Shown here: piece after piece, positions 28,922 to 37,550 of the stretch
Numbering within the stretch: the first letter of the stretch is position 1
Layout of the letters: each line of letters starts with the position of its first letter
NCBI RefSeq assembly: GCF_016908395.1
Contig: NZ_JAFBDU010000002.1
Span: 558,001 to 622,000, forward strand
Direction: 5' to 3'
Origin: Metabacillus crassostreae
GTDB taxonomy: Bacteria; Bacillota; Bacilli; Bacillales; Bacillaceae
Length of the DNA: 64,000 bases
The notes under the pieces: generated by a model
The model's database searches: none
What the model was told of the DNA's origin: nothing
The model's input: only the letters and a program-made list of their open reading frames with translations
Made by a program: the position numbers and the translations under genes

Positions 28922-28998
28922 ACAAATTTAAACTTTAATACTTATAAGATCGGTTAAAAAAGACATTTCTTTAGAGCATTTTTACGTACAAATAAAAT

Positions 28999-29169
28999 TC
29001 ATGTCCAATCAAAGATCCTCACTAAGAACCTTATTAAATACCACATTAATCTAAATGGTAAGAAGATCAATTCAGGGATGTAAACGGCAATATCAATAAC
29101 ACCGTCAATAAAATTATAACGCTCTTGATTGGTCTTTCTATACTTTTTTCTTCTTTTCCTTTTCATCAT
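28999..29169 (-). CDS. Small basic, hydrophobic protein of 56 residues, unrecognised
   Basis: Not a known family to me. The frame reads MMKRKRRKKYRKTNQERYNF, then a hydrophobic run (IDGVIDIAVYIPELIFLPF) and RLMWYLIRFLVRIFDWT. A TAAGGAG ribosome site lies eight bases before the ATG. The protein has a very basic first 13 residues and an amphipathic or membrane-inserting remainder, so it is probably membrane associated. It lies between yhjD (converging) and comK, just downstream of a MITE-like repeat that separates it from comK. Codon use looks normal and there is no overlap with another gene. It could be a membrane regulator, a toxin-like peptide or a sporulation protein; none of these can be shown. 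Confidence 0.65.
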   Translation of the reverse strand: MMKRKRRKKYRKTNQERYNFIDGVIDIAVYIPELIFLPFRLMWYLIRFLVRIFDWT

Positions 29170-29210
29170 AGCTCATGCTCCTTATCTATTTCTAAAAGAT
29201 GAAAACACTC

Positions 29211-29391
29211 TTTAATTAAGGCTCTTTTCTGAAAAGTTGTTGCTATTTGCCCTAATTTTGCAGCAGCACCATTGTTTTTACTGCATAATAAGGAACTAAT
29301 CTTTGAAAAATAGATGCCTCTATGCTTGATACAGTGTTGTTTAATTGGAATTGCAAAAACAACAAAGTTTATGAAAACAGCCTTAATTAAA
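29211..29391. mobile_element. MITE-like element, copy 1, with terminal inverted repeats
   Basis: A 181-bp non-coding element. Its ends are a perfect 13-base inverted repeat, TTTAATTAAGGCT at 29211-29223 and AGCCTTAATTAAA at 29379-29391, extended imperfectly for about 20 more bases (CTTTTCTGAAAAGTTGTTG against the complement of CAACAAAGTTTATGAAAAC). The interior is closely similar to 48783-48938. It carries no transposase, so a miniature inverted-repeat element is the best label. The 285 bases between it and comK hold nothing else that I recognise. Confidence 0.75.
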
Positions 29392-29676
29392 TATACGATT
29401 GCATTTAAGTAAAGTTTCAAATCATCTTTTCTTAATCTAGGTAAGGATAAAATTTAAATTCTAGCTGATAAAGTCATATTCTAATTTAACCTTTGCTTTG
29501 GAGCATCAATGTATTCCAACTACATAGATGAACTATAAACCCGTTTTTAAAACGTAAGTCAATAAGAGAACTCCACAAACGTACCTGAAACAAAGGAGCA
29601 CCCCTATTGACCACTTAAAGTAATCTATTCTGATTCAAAGTCATTTTGCAAGTTTACTAGTATGTGAATGTAAACA

Positions 29677-30249
29677 TTAATTATATCGGTTTAATTCCCT
29701 AATTATCTGCTCATAAAATGTATTAACTTCTCCCTGACCTTTTGGAAATAATAGCATGTTCATCTTTTTTTGTTCTTGTTCAATTCTAGAAGACATAATT
29801 GTTCGAAGCTGTGCTGTTCGGAAAAGCTGATTTTCAAATGACCCTATCGAAATACAAAGAATAACTGCTTTATCGTTAGTAAATGTCACTTTTGTATTAT
29901 CATGTTCTGCTTCTGAATAGCTCTTTACATAGCTATGTGATAGCCATGCACATTGCGGCCTTGTTGAGGATGTCGTGGGGAAAAAATATAAGGAGTTCGT
30001 TGGGTCAATAGCAATCGGTGGTTTATGTGTTACACCCATCACATCTCTTGTTCCGTCCTTCCTACCCATATAACTACTACCATAGTATGAGCAACTGCCA
30101 CTGATTAGTTCCATTGGCCGTTTTTCTACTACAAGATTCTCCTCAATCTCGAGTACTTCTGAGAACATCTTATTTGAGCTATCTGGCAAAATCGCCATTG
30201 TAAAACGATTAATAGTATAATCCTCTACCCTGTTTATTTTTTTATTCAC
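29677..30249 (-). CDS. comK: Competence transcription factor ComK
   Basis: Master activator of DNA-uptake genes. The protein matches ComK throughout: SYYGSSYMGRKDGTRDV, the signature HKPPIAIDPTNSLYFFPT, STRPQCAWLSH and NSKxSFENQLFRTAQLRT-type region, and a basic C-terminus. The open frame reaches 30303, but GTG at 30249 preceded by GAGAGGTG gives 190 residues (MNKKINRVEDYTIN), close to the 192 of B. subtilis ComK. Neighbours yhjD, yhjE and yhzC support the assignment. ComK is normally autoregulated through paired A4N5T4 boxes; I could not point to a convincing pair upstream. The gene appears intact, so natural competence is possible. Confidence 0.93.
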   Translation of the reverse strand: MNKKINRVEDYTINRFTMAILPDSSNKMFSEVLEIEENLVVEKRPMELISGSCSYYGSSYMGRKDGTRDVMGVTHKPPIAIDPTNSLYFFPTTSSTRPQCAWLSHSYVKSYSEAEHDNTKVTFTNDKAVILCISIGSFENQLFRTAQLRTIMSSRIEQEQKKMNMLLFPKGQGEVNTFYEQIIRELNRYN

Positions 30250-30340
30250 TCCACTACACCTCTCACTTTTTTTAGGTAATAACTCCCATAAACAATCTAG
30301 CATGTAAAAGCCGAAATTTCTATATATTTACAAAAAAACA

Positions 30341-30383
30341 ACAAAAAAGTGACTTCTTTTACAATTAAGTAAAAGAAGTCACT
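30341..30383 (-). terminator. Perfect 15-bp terminator hairpin between the 42-aa gene and comK
   Basis: AGTGACTTCTTTTAC (30348-30362) and GTAAAAGAAGTCACT (30369-30383) pair perfectly with a six-base loop; on the minus strand the stem runs into six T. The stem overlaps the stop codon of the small gene and isolates comK from it. Confidence 0.9.
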
Positions 30384-30507
30384 CGTCATCAATTTCTTTT
30401 TCACCTTCTTCATTTACAAAATTTAGTTCCTCATTGATTTCCAACCCAACTAGAGGATTTAAAGCTGTCGGTGAAATTTCAATTTCCCTTTCCTTTTCCA
30501 TTTTCAT
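30379..30507 (-). CDS. Small acidic protein of 42 residues upstream of comK, unrecognised
   Basis: The frame starts MKMEKEREIEISPTALNPLV and continues with GLEINEELNFVNEEGEKEID before ending DE and a stop codon. AAAGGATGTGA precedes the ATG at proper distance and a perfect terminator overlaps the stop, so a start signal and an end signal both frame this short gene. The product is strongly acidic with no membrane segment. It is divergent from yhzC and in the same direction as comK. It might be a short regulator or an interaction peptide; nothing in its sequence shows which. I do not recognise the family. Confidence 0.7.
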   Translation of the reverse strand: MKMEKEREIEISPTALNPLVGLEINEELNFVNEEGEKEIDDE

Positions 30508-30656
30508 TCACATCCTTTGCACTAGCTTTTCCAACAACTCCTATTTCATACAGCTTAAAAATATTCCTGTTAATTTTTTTAAAAATTTTTAATATTTAGT
30601 TGATTTTAACACTCAAATTCCATACAATATAAAAAAGGCATCAGGGGTGATCTTTC

Positions 30657-30893
30657 ATGAAAAATAAAAAGTCGTCTTACACTGAGATCATGAAGTCCCG
30701 TAACACAATGAAAAACGTTCCATCAGAACATCCTGTATTAGACATGTATATTCAAATGGTTGTCGATGAAGCTTTGTTTAAAAGAAAAAAAGCATTGCTA
30801 GAAGAACGTATTAATGATGCACTTGACACAAAAAACAAAACAGTATTTATGACATTATCTAAAGAATACAGCGTATTGCGTAAGTTAGGATAA
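30657..30893 (+). CDS. yhzC: IDEAL-domain protein YhzC
   Basis: A 78-residue cytosolic protein whose second half is an IDEAL domain (HPVLDMYIQMVVDEALFKRK, then LLEERINDALD and LSKEYSVLRKL). This short domain occurs in several Bacillus proteins, alone or fused to UPF0302, and is of uncertain role. Position beside comK matches yhzC in B. subtilis. The start at 30657 follows AGGGGTGATC. It is a single gene with a terminator-like structure downstream. Confidence 0.85.
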   Translation: MKNKKSSYTEIMKSRNTMKNVPSEHPVLDMYIQMVVDEALFKRKKALLEERINDALDTKNKTVFMTLSKEYSVLRKLG

Positions 30894-30905
30894 GTAGATT
30901 TATCT

Positions 30906-30991
30906 AAAAAAGATCCAGCATCCTCGGATATAGAATGAAGGTCATTAGCATTTCGATCTTTCTCTTTAAAAGAGATTACTGGATCTTTTTT
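30906..30991 (+). terminator. Terminator-like hairpin after yhzC
   Basis: AAAAAGATCCAG near 30908 pairs with CTGGATCTTTTTTT near 30980 across a loop of about 60 bases that has its own small stems. The T run follows the plus-strand arm. Confidence 0.6.
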
Positions 30992-31014
30992 TGTATTCTA
31001 AGTTAAAGAATAAA

Positions 31015-31261
31015 GAGGCTGGGGGAATATTTAAAGAATCCGTTCCATTGGACTGCAGAAGATTCGCTGGGCGGAGGCTACGCCTGTTTATGTGTCAGTA
31101 CTTCTCCTAGGAGTCGAATGCCTTCCGCTCTATTTCACTTTTTTAAAATAGTATGCAAAATCAAAAATCCATAGTAAAAAGACCCGAACTATCAGGCAAA
31201 AGATCAAATAAATGATCACCTAATAATTCGGGTTTATTAGCCTAAATACTTATGTTCGAGT
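31015..31261. repeat. Dispersed structured repeat, shortened copy D (reverse orientation)
   Basis: A 247-bp copy, reversed relative to B and C, between converging yhzC and aceA. It starts GAGGCTGGGGGAATATTTAAAG and ends with a decayed TATGTTCGAGTC. The terminator-like hairpin (GACCCGAACTATCAGGC against CACCTAATAATTCGGGTT) is kept at about 31181-31233. The core is shortened but keeps CTGCAG, GGAGGCTACGCC and GCCTTCCGCTC. Confidence 0.85.
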
Positions 31262-31297
31262 CACTTTTCACCTTAATATAGAGCTTCTACCTCTTCT

Positions 31298-32578
31298 TTA
31301 AGCTTTTGTAAATTGCTCTGCTTCAGTTGAGCCCCTCAATGCTGTTGTTGATGATGTTCCACTAGAAATTGTTTGGGCAACTTCATCGAAGTACCCCGTT
31401 CCAACCTCGCGCTGGTGTCTAGTAGCTGTATAGCCATGTACCTCACTACCAAATTCTGCTTGTTGTAGCTCAGAATATGCTGCCATCCCACGATCACGGT
31501 AGCCTCGTGCAAGCTCAAACATACTATGATTAAGTGCGTGGAAGCCAGCTAAGGTAACAAATTGGAATTTGTAGCCCATTTTTGCAATTTCTTTTTGGAA
31601 ATTAGCGATTGTCTCATCATCAAGTTTCTTTTTCCAATTAAATGAAGGTGAACAATTGTACGCTAATAATTTTCCTGGAAACTTCTCATGTATTGCATCA
31701 GCAAATTTTTGTGCTTGCTCTAAATTTGGCTCAGATGTTTCACACCAAATTAAATCAGCATATGGTGCATACGAAAGTCCTCTACTAATTGCTTGATCTA
31801 TACCAGAACGAGTACGGAAAAATCCTTCAACTGTTCGTACTCCTGTAATAAATTCGTGATCAGCAGGATCAATATCACTTGTGATTAAATCTGCTGCATC
31901 TGCATCAGTTCGAGCAATGATAATTGTAGGCGTTCCCATTACATCTGCTGCTAAACGAGCAGAAATAAGATTTTTCACAGCAGTTTGTGTAGGTAATAAT
32001 ACTTTTCCTCCAAGATGACCACATTTTTTCTCTGAAGATAATTGATCCTCAAAATGAACACCTGATGCACCTGATTCGATCATTGATTTCATAAGCTCAA
32101 AAACATTTAATTGTCCTCCAAACCCTGCTTCTGCATCTGCCACAATTGGAGCAAACCAATCAATATTACCCTCATCCTCCAGATGCTGAATTTGATCTGC
32201 TCTTTGTAAGGCTTGATTAATTCGCTTTACAACATTTGGTACACTGTTTGCAGGATACAAGCTTTGATCAGGATACATGTTTCCTGAAAGATTAGCATCT
32301 GCCGCTACCTGCCAACCACTTAGGTAGATTGCCTTTAATCCAGCTTTAACTTGTTGAACAGCTTGATTGCCTGTTAGTGCGCCTAAAGCATGAATATACT
32401 CTTCTGTTTGAAGGTAATTCCACAGCTTTTCTGCTCCTCTTCTTGCAAGAGTGTGTTCAATATCAATTGAACCTCTTAAACGAATAACTTCTTCAGCACT
32501 GTAAGGACGAGTAATACCTTCCCAGCGTTTATCTAAGCTCCAGCTATTTTGTAGTGACTCAACTCTTTGATTATTCAT
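31298..32578 (-). CDS. aceA: Isocitrate lyase
   Basis: Splits isocitrate to glyoxylate and succinate, the first step of the glyoxylate shunt, allowing growth on acetate or fatty acids. The catalytic loop KKCGHLGG (residues 184-191, C186) is present, as are the metal-binding [10 protein letters not shown] and the NCSPSFNW substrate motif. The frame reaches 32593, but GGGGGAATGGGAA before the ATG at 32578 supports MNNQRV as the start, giving 426 residues, normal for Bacillus. It lies 102 bases downstream of malate synthase on the same strand, forming aceB-aceA. B. subtilis 168 lacks this shunt, so the pair is a clear difference from that species. Confidence 0.95.
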   Translation of the reverse strand: MNNQRVESLQNSWSLDKRWEGITRPYSAEEVIRLRGSIDIEHTLARRGAEKLWNYLQTEEYIHALGALTGNQAVQQVKAGLKAIYLSGWQVAADANLSGNMYPDQSLYPANSVPNVVKRINQALQRADQIQHLEDEGNIDWFAPIVADAEAGFGGQLNVFELMKSMIESGASGVHFEDQLSSEKKCGHLGGKVLLPTQTAVKNLISARLAADVMGTPTIIIARTDADAADLITSDIDPADHEFITGVRTVEGFFRTRSGIDQAISRGLSYAPYADLIWCETSEPNLEQAQKFADAIHEKFPGKLLAYNCSPSFNWKKKLDDETIANFQKEIAKMGYKFQFVTLAGFHALNHSMFELARGYRDRGMAAYSELQQAEFGSEVHGYTATRHQREVGTGYFDEVAQTISSGTSSTTALRGSTEAEQFTKA

Positions 32579-32601
32579 TTCCCATTCCCCCATTTTGTTG
32601 T

Positions 32602-32615
32602 ATGGTATATACCAT
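32602..32615. promoter_or_regulatory. Perfect 14-base palindrome upstream of aceA
   Basis: ATGGTATATACCAT lies between aceB and aceA, 23 bases before the aceA start. It could be a repressor site on a separate aceA promoter, or a short RNA stem near the ribosome site. The palindrome is certain; its use is not known. Confidence 0.4.
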
Positions 32616-32680
32616 TATTCACATACGAAAAATCAGATTTGTATTTACAGATCTCCTATTTGAAAATCTATAATTACTTT

Positions 32681-34270
32681 CTATAGTTTTTCATAGCTAG
32701 GAATTGTTAGAAACTCAGTAAAATCATCTTGCTTTACAAGTTCATCAAATACTAAAATTGCTTCTTCAAAATACCCCTTTTTAAATGCAATTTCACCAAT
32801 TGTTTCTTTAATGTTACTAATCTCTTCATCTCTTAATTGGTCATAAAGGTTGAAAGTTAGCTTTCTTCCATCCTCTAAAATTCCACGTGGATGACGAATC
32901 CATTGCCATACTTGTGCTCTTGAGATTTCAGCTGTTGCAGCATCCTCCATTAAATTGTGTATTGGAGCAGCACCTCTTCCACTAAGCCAAGAAGCTAGGT
33001 ACCTTATTCCTACATCAATATTTGTTCTTACACCCTCTTCTGTAATCGTTCCATCAGGGACCTCTAGAAGATCCTTAGCAGTTACGGCTACATCCACTCG
33101 TTTTCGGTGAATTTGGTTTGGAGTTTTCATATGCTGGTCAAAAACTTCTTTTGCCACCTGTACGAGTGCTGGATGTGCTACCCATGTTCCATCATGACCA
33201 TCAGTTGCTTCTCTTTCTTTATCAGCGCGTACCTTATGAAATGCCTTCTCATTTTCTACATGGTTATTCTTTATCGGAATTTGTGCTGCCATTCCTCCCA
33301 TTGCATGTGCATTTCGCTTATGACATGTTTTGATAGCAAGTAGTGAATATGATCTCATAAAGTGAACAGTCATTGTTACTTGTGCACGATCTGGAAGAAT
33401 AACAGCTTCACAATTTCTAAGTTTCTTTAGATAGCTAAATATATAATCCCACCTTCCACAATTTAAGCCAGCAGAATGTTCTTTTAACTCATACAGAATT
33501 TCATCCATTTCAAATGCAGCCATTATTGTTTCAATAAGAACTGTTGCCTTTATTGTACCCCTAGCAATATTTAACTCTTCCTGAGCAAAAATAAATACAT
33601 CATTCCAAAGTCTTGCCTCAAGATGATTTTCTATTTTTGGTAAGTAAAAATATGGACCACTTCCTCTTTTAACAAGCTCATGGGCATTGTGATAGAAAAA
33701 TAGTCCGAAGTCTACCAAACTTGCAGACATCCGTTTACCATCTAGTTCGATATGCTTTTCCTCAAGATGCCAACCTCTTGGTCTTACCTTCAACGTCGCT
33801 ATATTATCATTCAACTGATATACTTTACCGCTTTCATTTTGAAATGAAATAGATCTACGAACAGCATCCCGAAGATTAATTTGACCATTCATCGCATTTT
33901 CAAAGCTAGGAGATGTAGCATCTTCAAAGTCTGCCATAAATACTTTTGCACCTGAATTTAAAGCATTAATAACCATTTTTCGATCAACAGGACCTGTTAT
34001 TTCAACACGGCGATCCATCAGATCTTCTGGAATTGGGGCTACAGTCCAATTTCCATTTCTAATTTCCTCTGTTTCTTTCAAAAAGTCTGGAAGCTTACCT
34101 GAATCAAGCTCTTGTTGCCTTTTCTTTCTTTGCTGTAACAGCTCTTGTCTTTGGTTACCAAACTTTCTTTCTAGCTTTTCAAGAAAATCTAATGCCTCTT
34201 GTGTTAGTACTTGATGAAATGATTCTTGCATCTCTCCAACAATTTTACATCCTGTCATTTGGGTTGCCAT
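32681..34270 (-). CDS. aceB: Malate synthase A
   Basis: Condenses glyoxylate with acetyl-CoA to malate, completing the glyoxylate shunt. The 529-residue length and the motifs LKVRPRGWHLEEKH, the IETIMAAFEMDEILYEL acid cluster (Mg ligand), GLNCGRWDYIFSY and DGTWVAHPALV are those of form A malate synthase. It is the first gene of aceB-aceA. The ATG follows GAGGTG at slightly long distance. Just upstream lie two direct repeats that look like repressor operators, and a terminator that isolates it from yhfN. Confidence 0.95.
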   Translation of the reverse strand: MATQMTGCKIVGEMQESFHQVLTQEALDFLEKLERKFGNQRQELLQQRKKRQQELDSGKLPDFLKETEEIRNGNWTVAPIPEDLMDRRVEITGPVDRKMVINALNSGAKVFMADFEDATSPSFENAMNGQINLRDAVRRSISFQNESGKVYQLNDNIATLKVRPRGWHLEEKHIELDGKRMSASLVDFGLFFYHNAHELVKRGSGPYFYLPKIENHLEARLWNDVFIFAQEELNIARGTIKATVLIETIMAAFEMDEILYELKEHSAGLNCGRWDYIFSYLKKLRNCEAVILPDRAQVTMTVHFMRSYSLLAIKTCHKRNAHAMGGMAAQIPIKNNHVENEKAFHKVRADKEREATDGHDGTWVAHPALVQVAKEVFDQHMKTPNQIHRKRVDVAVTAKDLLEVPDGTITEEGVRTNIDVGIRYLASWLSGRGAAPIHNLMEDAATAEISRAQVWQWIRHPRGILEDGRKLTFNLYDQLRDEEISNIKETIGEIAFKKGYFEEAILVFDELVKQDDFTEFLTIPSYEKL

Positions 34271-34294
34271 CGTAGAAAGAACACCTCACTTTTT

Positions 34295-34319
34295 ATTGTT
34301 ATAATACAGATTGTTATAA
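34295..34319. promoter_or_regulatory. Candidate aceBA operator: ATTGTTATAA direct repeats
   Basis: ATTGTTATAA occurs at 34295-34304 and again, followed by C, at 34310-34319, a spacing of 15 bases. A palindromic TGTTATAACA lies farther up at 34461-34470. A weak minus-strand promoter (TTGTTC at 34354-34359 with TATATA at 34330-34335) would place the repeats at the transcription start, the usual site of repressor action. No regulator gene lies beside them. Confidence 0.4.
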
Positions 34320-34420
34320 CTAAAACTAATATATAACAGATTCATTAAAAATGGAACAATTTTCTTTTAAAAAAGTAAAAAAATAAAATTTGGCTATATA
34401 GGGACTGTATTTAGCTCATA

Positions 34421-34456
34421 AAAAATACCTAGTGCGAAATACACTAGGTCTAAAAA
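34421..34456 (-). terminator. Rho-independent terminator of yhfN
   Basis: ACCTAGTG (34427-34434) pairs with CACTAGGT (34442-34449) around a seven-base loop; the minus strand continues ATTTTTT. It lies about 70 bases past the yhfN stop. Confidence 0.85.
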
Positions 34457-34525
34457 AATCTGTTATAACACAGGTTAAACATTCATGGAAAATGTAAGAT
34501 ACACTTTTGAACTAATAATCAGTAT

Positions 34526-35803
34526 CTACTCTTTATGCTTATTTACATTTCCTTTTCCATGCTCCTCAAGGTAGATAATACGTTCAAGCATTGTTGGATG
34601 TGTATAACGGAAAATTTTTATTAATGTCGGTGGATTTACCTGACTTAAGCCAGCTTTTGATAGTTCCTGAAAAGAGCTTATTGCTGCTTCATGATTGTTT
34701 GTCATCTCAATTGCATACATATCAGCTGATTTTTCCTGATATCTGCCAACTGTGTTTGACAAAGGATTAGAAGCAAACGTTAATACGCCAAGCAAAAGTA
34801 AAAACAATGGAAAGGCTGTTAATTCCTTCATTGAACGAATTTTAAGCAATGAGCCAAAACGATTGATACAGAATTTCATGAGCAAATGTATAAAAAATAG
34901 ACCGAATAAACTTAACAGTAAATACCCTGCAATTCCAACATAAATATGTTTTTTAACATAATGAGCCATTTCATGAGCCATGATGAATAAGACTTCATCA
35001 TCATTTAGTCGATTTAATGTTGTATCCCATAACACGATCCTAGAATTTGACCCTATTCCAGTGACATAAGCATTTAGTGCATTTGTTTTTTCAGACATAT
35101 TGACTTCATATACATGCTCAGCCGGAATGTCTGCTTTATCAGCAAGCTCTAAGATCTTCGTCTCTAATTCTTTGTTTTTTAAAGGTGTAAAATCATTGTA
35201 TAGAGGATCAATTAAAACTGGTTGTACAAACATTAAAAACATTGAAAATGGAATAGATAAAAACCAAGCATAAAGCCACCACTTTTTCTCAAACCGTCTA
35301 ATTAACCAAAATACTACAATAACAATCGTAGCCATTAGCAGATAATTAACCCAGAAATCAATAAGCTGATCCTTCATCCATGCAGGAAAGGTTTGGGTTG
35401 TAATATGATAGGTTGTAGAAATTTTATAACTTATTAAATTTACTGGTAATGACAAGAATGAGATAAATAACGATAACCAAAAGAAATAAACTGCTGATTG
35501 TAAGAATGAAAATCTTGAAGTAGCTTGTGACCACTCTTGTGTTTTTCTAGACAAACCTGTAATCAAAAACACAAACAATAAAAACCATTCAAATGGGACT
35601 GTCACTAAATAAAGAAAGCTTCTTATTGTTGAATATTCCTCTGATAACAGCTGTTCTCTTCCTGACATAAAGGTCCCTGGATCTGCTGGAGTTCCTATGT
35701 AAGGAGCTGGTATTCCAGTATCAGAAAACACAAACAGATACCAATAAACGAGTAACCCATAAATAAAATAAGCAAATATCGATCGTGTTAGCCATTTTCT
35801 CAA
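34526..35803 (-). CDS. yhfN: Membrane-bound M48 (Ste24-type) zinc protease YhfN
   Basis: A 425-residue integral membrane peptidase. The zinc motif HEMAH lies near residues 275-279, with the downstream glutamate in KSADMYAIE near 365. Helices flank it: one at 8-30, several between 55 and 180, and two between 290 and 345. This is the CAAX-type or Ste24 M48 layout, distinct from HtpX by its longer N-terminus. Likely role is membrane protein quality control or peptide processing; the B. subtilis gene is yhfN. Single gene with its own terminator. Confidence 0.88.
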   Translation of the reverse strand: MRKWLTRSIFAYFIYGLLVYWYLFVFSDTGIPAPYIGTPADPGTFMSGREQLLSEEYSTIRSFLYLVTVPFEWFLLFVFLITGLSRKTQEWSQATSRFSFLQSAVYFFWLSLFISFLSLPVNLISYKISTTYHITTQTFPAWMKDQLIDFWVNYLLMATIVIVVFWLIRRFEKKWWLYAWFLSIPFSMFLMFVQPVLIDPLYNDFTPLKNKELETKILELADKADIPAEHVYEVNMSEKTNALNAYVTGIGSNSRIVLWDTTLNRLNDDEVLFIMAHEMAHYVKKHIYVGIAGYLLLSLFGLFFIHLLMKFCINRFGSLLKIRSMKELTAFPLFLLLLGVLTFASNPLSNTVGRYQEKSADMYAIEMTNNHEAAISSFQELSKAGLSQVNPPTLIKIFRYTHPTMLERIIYLEEHGKGNVNKHKE

Positions 35804-35895
35804 GTAGTCATTCCCCCTCGAACAAGCTCTTATTATAGTTTAGTAAGTACTGAATTACTTTAGAACTTGAAAAGGTCTATAATTGTTATCGTGCC

Positions 35896-36201
35896 CTAGA
35901 AGAACATGCTATATAAAACCAGTGTCCCGATTGACCCCATAACCACAACAATCACATTTGCACCTGTAAAAGCAATTAGTGTTGCAGCAAGTGCCCCAAT
36001 AATTCCAAACACTATATCATCACTTATAAGAAATATACCAGGTACGATTAATGCACCTAATGTTGCATAAGGTACATTCTTTAATACATTTTGGACAAAT
36101 AATGGTAGTTTTAACGAACTTAATGCAACAAGTGGAATCATTCTTGGAATATATGTGACAATTCCCATTCCGATAATCATCATTAGGATTGTATTATCCA
36201 T
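35896..36201 (-). CDS. azlD: AzlD family branched-chain amino acid export subunit
   Basis: A 101-residue membrane protein with four helices, including YIPRMIPLVAL near the N-terminus, typical for AzlD. With AzlC it forms a two-part exporter for branched-chain amino acids and their analogues (azaleucine resistance). The start overlaps the end of azlC by eight bases, so the pair is translationally coupled. It is the last gene of the regulator-azlC-azlD operon. Confidence 0.9.
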   Translation of the reverse strand: MDNTILMMIIGMGIVTYIPRMIPLVALSSLKLPLFVQNVLKNVPYATLGALIVPGIFLISDDIVFGIIGALAATLIAFTGANVIVVVMGSIGTLVLYSMFF

Positions 36202-36931
36202 TGTGATTCACCTCTTTACTTTCAACCTTCAGATAAAAAAGCTCAACAAGAACGGCAGACACGATCGTTGATAAAACAATTGCCCAGCCCGTTGAGATTG
36301 CTTGTGATGCATAGCATAACGAGTTTAAGATTGCCGCTAGAACTGCTAAGAATAGGACTTTACGATGCTTTTTTAAAGATGGAATGAGTAAGCCAATAAA
36401 CATAGCGTAAAGAGCAATTCCCATACTCTCTTGAACAGTTGTCGGAAGACTGGCGCCTATTACATAACCAATTCCTGAATTTACAACCCAGCTAGCATAA
36501 GAAATAAGCATTAATCCAAATAAATAACTCGCGTTTACAGTTCCCTCCTTTGTAGAAGCAACTGTAAATGTTTCATCTGTTAATCCGAAAGAATATAGAG
36601 CTTTTTTCCACAATGGATCATCCTCCACTTTTTCACTTAAAGATGCTGACATTAAAAAATGACGGATGTTCACAATAAATGTTGTGAATATAATTTCAAT
36701 TACTCCGGTTCCAACAGCTATTAAACTTAGAGATATGTATTGTGAAGCACCAGCAAAAACAATTAAACTCATCATGACTGTTTCAGAGAGAGATAAACCA
36801 GTCGATTTTGCTAGAAGTCCAAATGTTAATGCAACTGGTAAATACCCAATCGCAATACTTAAACCTCCTTGTGTACCTTGAAGGAAGCTAGATTGTTTCT
36901 TTCCTAAGGAAGTGATTGTTGCCATCTTCAT
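36194..36931 (-). CDS. azlC: AzlC family branched-chain amino acid exporter, large subunit
   Basis: A 245-residue membrane protein with seven or eight helices; GLSIAIGYLPVALTFGLLA, FAGASQY and NIRHFLMSASL are the family hallmarks. It works with AzlD in amino acid export. It lies 45 bases downstream of an XRE-cupin regulator gene and overlaps azlD. In B. subtilis azlC is controlled by the Lrp-type AzlB; here the partner is an XRE-type protein instead. Confidence 0.92.
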   Translation of the reverse strand: MKMATITSLGKKQSSFLQGTQGGLSIAIGYLPVALTFGLLAKSTGLSLSETVMMSLIVFAGASQYISLSLIAVGTGVIEIIFTTFIVNIRHFLMSASLSEKVEDDPLWKKALYSFGLTDETFTVASTKEGTVNASYLFGLMLISYASWVVNSGIGYVIGASLPTTVQESMGIALYAMFIGLLIPSLKKHRKVLFLAVLAAILNSLCYASQAISTGWAIVLSTIVSAVLVELFYLKVESKEVNHNG

Positions 36932-36976
36932 TTACTCCTTTTCTAGAAAACTGATATAACTATTGATAGAAACAAC

Positions 36977-37528
36977 TCAAGCATAATAAATTAATAAATA
37001 ACAACTTGTTTTTCTATCTGTAAAATTTGCATATGTGTGGGTTTGAGTTGCCTCAAATTTCATTGAATCTCCCTTTTTCATAACATATTCCACTCCTTGT
37101 ATGACCACAGTTGCTTCTCCATCACAAACTAGAACATACTCCTCAACACTTCCATGATGACGATCAGATGTATGAACACAGCCAGGCATAATCTCCATAA
37201 AATAGATTTCAAACTTTTTTGAGGAATCAAAAGGGAAATAAGGATATACTTGTAACAGTTCATTATTTTCTGTTACAGCTGTTTTTTCTGACAGTCTTAC
37301 AACCGATACAGTCGGTTCTTTTTCTTCGACTAATGATGAAAAAGACACCTGCAATCCATTTGCTATTTTCCATAAAGTATTAACAGTTGGACTTGACTCT
37401 CCTTTTTCAATTTGCGAAAGCATCCCTTTGCTTACACCTGTTATCTGTGCGAGCTGATCATAGCTATAACCTCTAAGTTTCCGAATATTTTTTAAGTTCT
37501 CTGCAATTTGTGATTGAATTGATTTCAT
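36977..37528 (-). CDS. XRE family regulator with C-terminal cupin domain
   Basis: A 183-residue protein with an N-terminal helix-turn-helix (about residues 8-60, LAQITGVSKGMLSQIEKGES) and a C-terminal cupin barrel (about 100-180, HHGSVEEYVLVCDGEA). The cupin normally binds a small molecule such as an amino acid or polyamine. The ATG at 37528 follows GGGAG and is preferred over 37540. It heads an operon with azlC and azlD and so probably controls export in response to an amino acid. A palindromic site just upstream fits autoregulation. Confidence 0.85.
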   Translation of the reverse strand: MKSIQSQIAENLKNIRKLRGYSYDQLAQITGVSKGMLSQIEKGESSPTVNTLWKIANGLQVSFSSLVEEKEPTVSVVRLSEKTAVTENNELLQVYPYFPFDSSKKFEIYFMEIMPGCVHTSDRHHGSVEEYVLVCDGEATVVIQGVEYVMKKGDSMKFEATQTHTYANFTDRKTSCYLLIYYA

Positions 37529-37550
37529 ATAATCTCCCATAATTTGTTAT

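Noticed and set aside
30250-30378. ComK autoregulation boxes (A4N5T4 pairs) upstream of comK
   Set aside because: Several A and T runs are present, but no pair with the required spacing was convincing.
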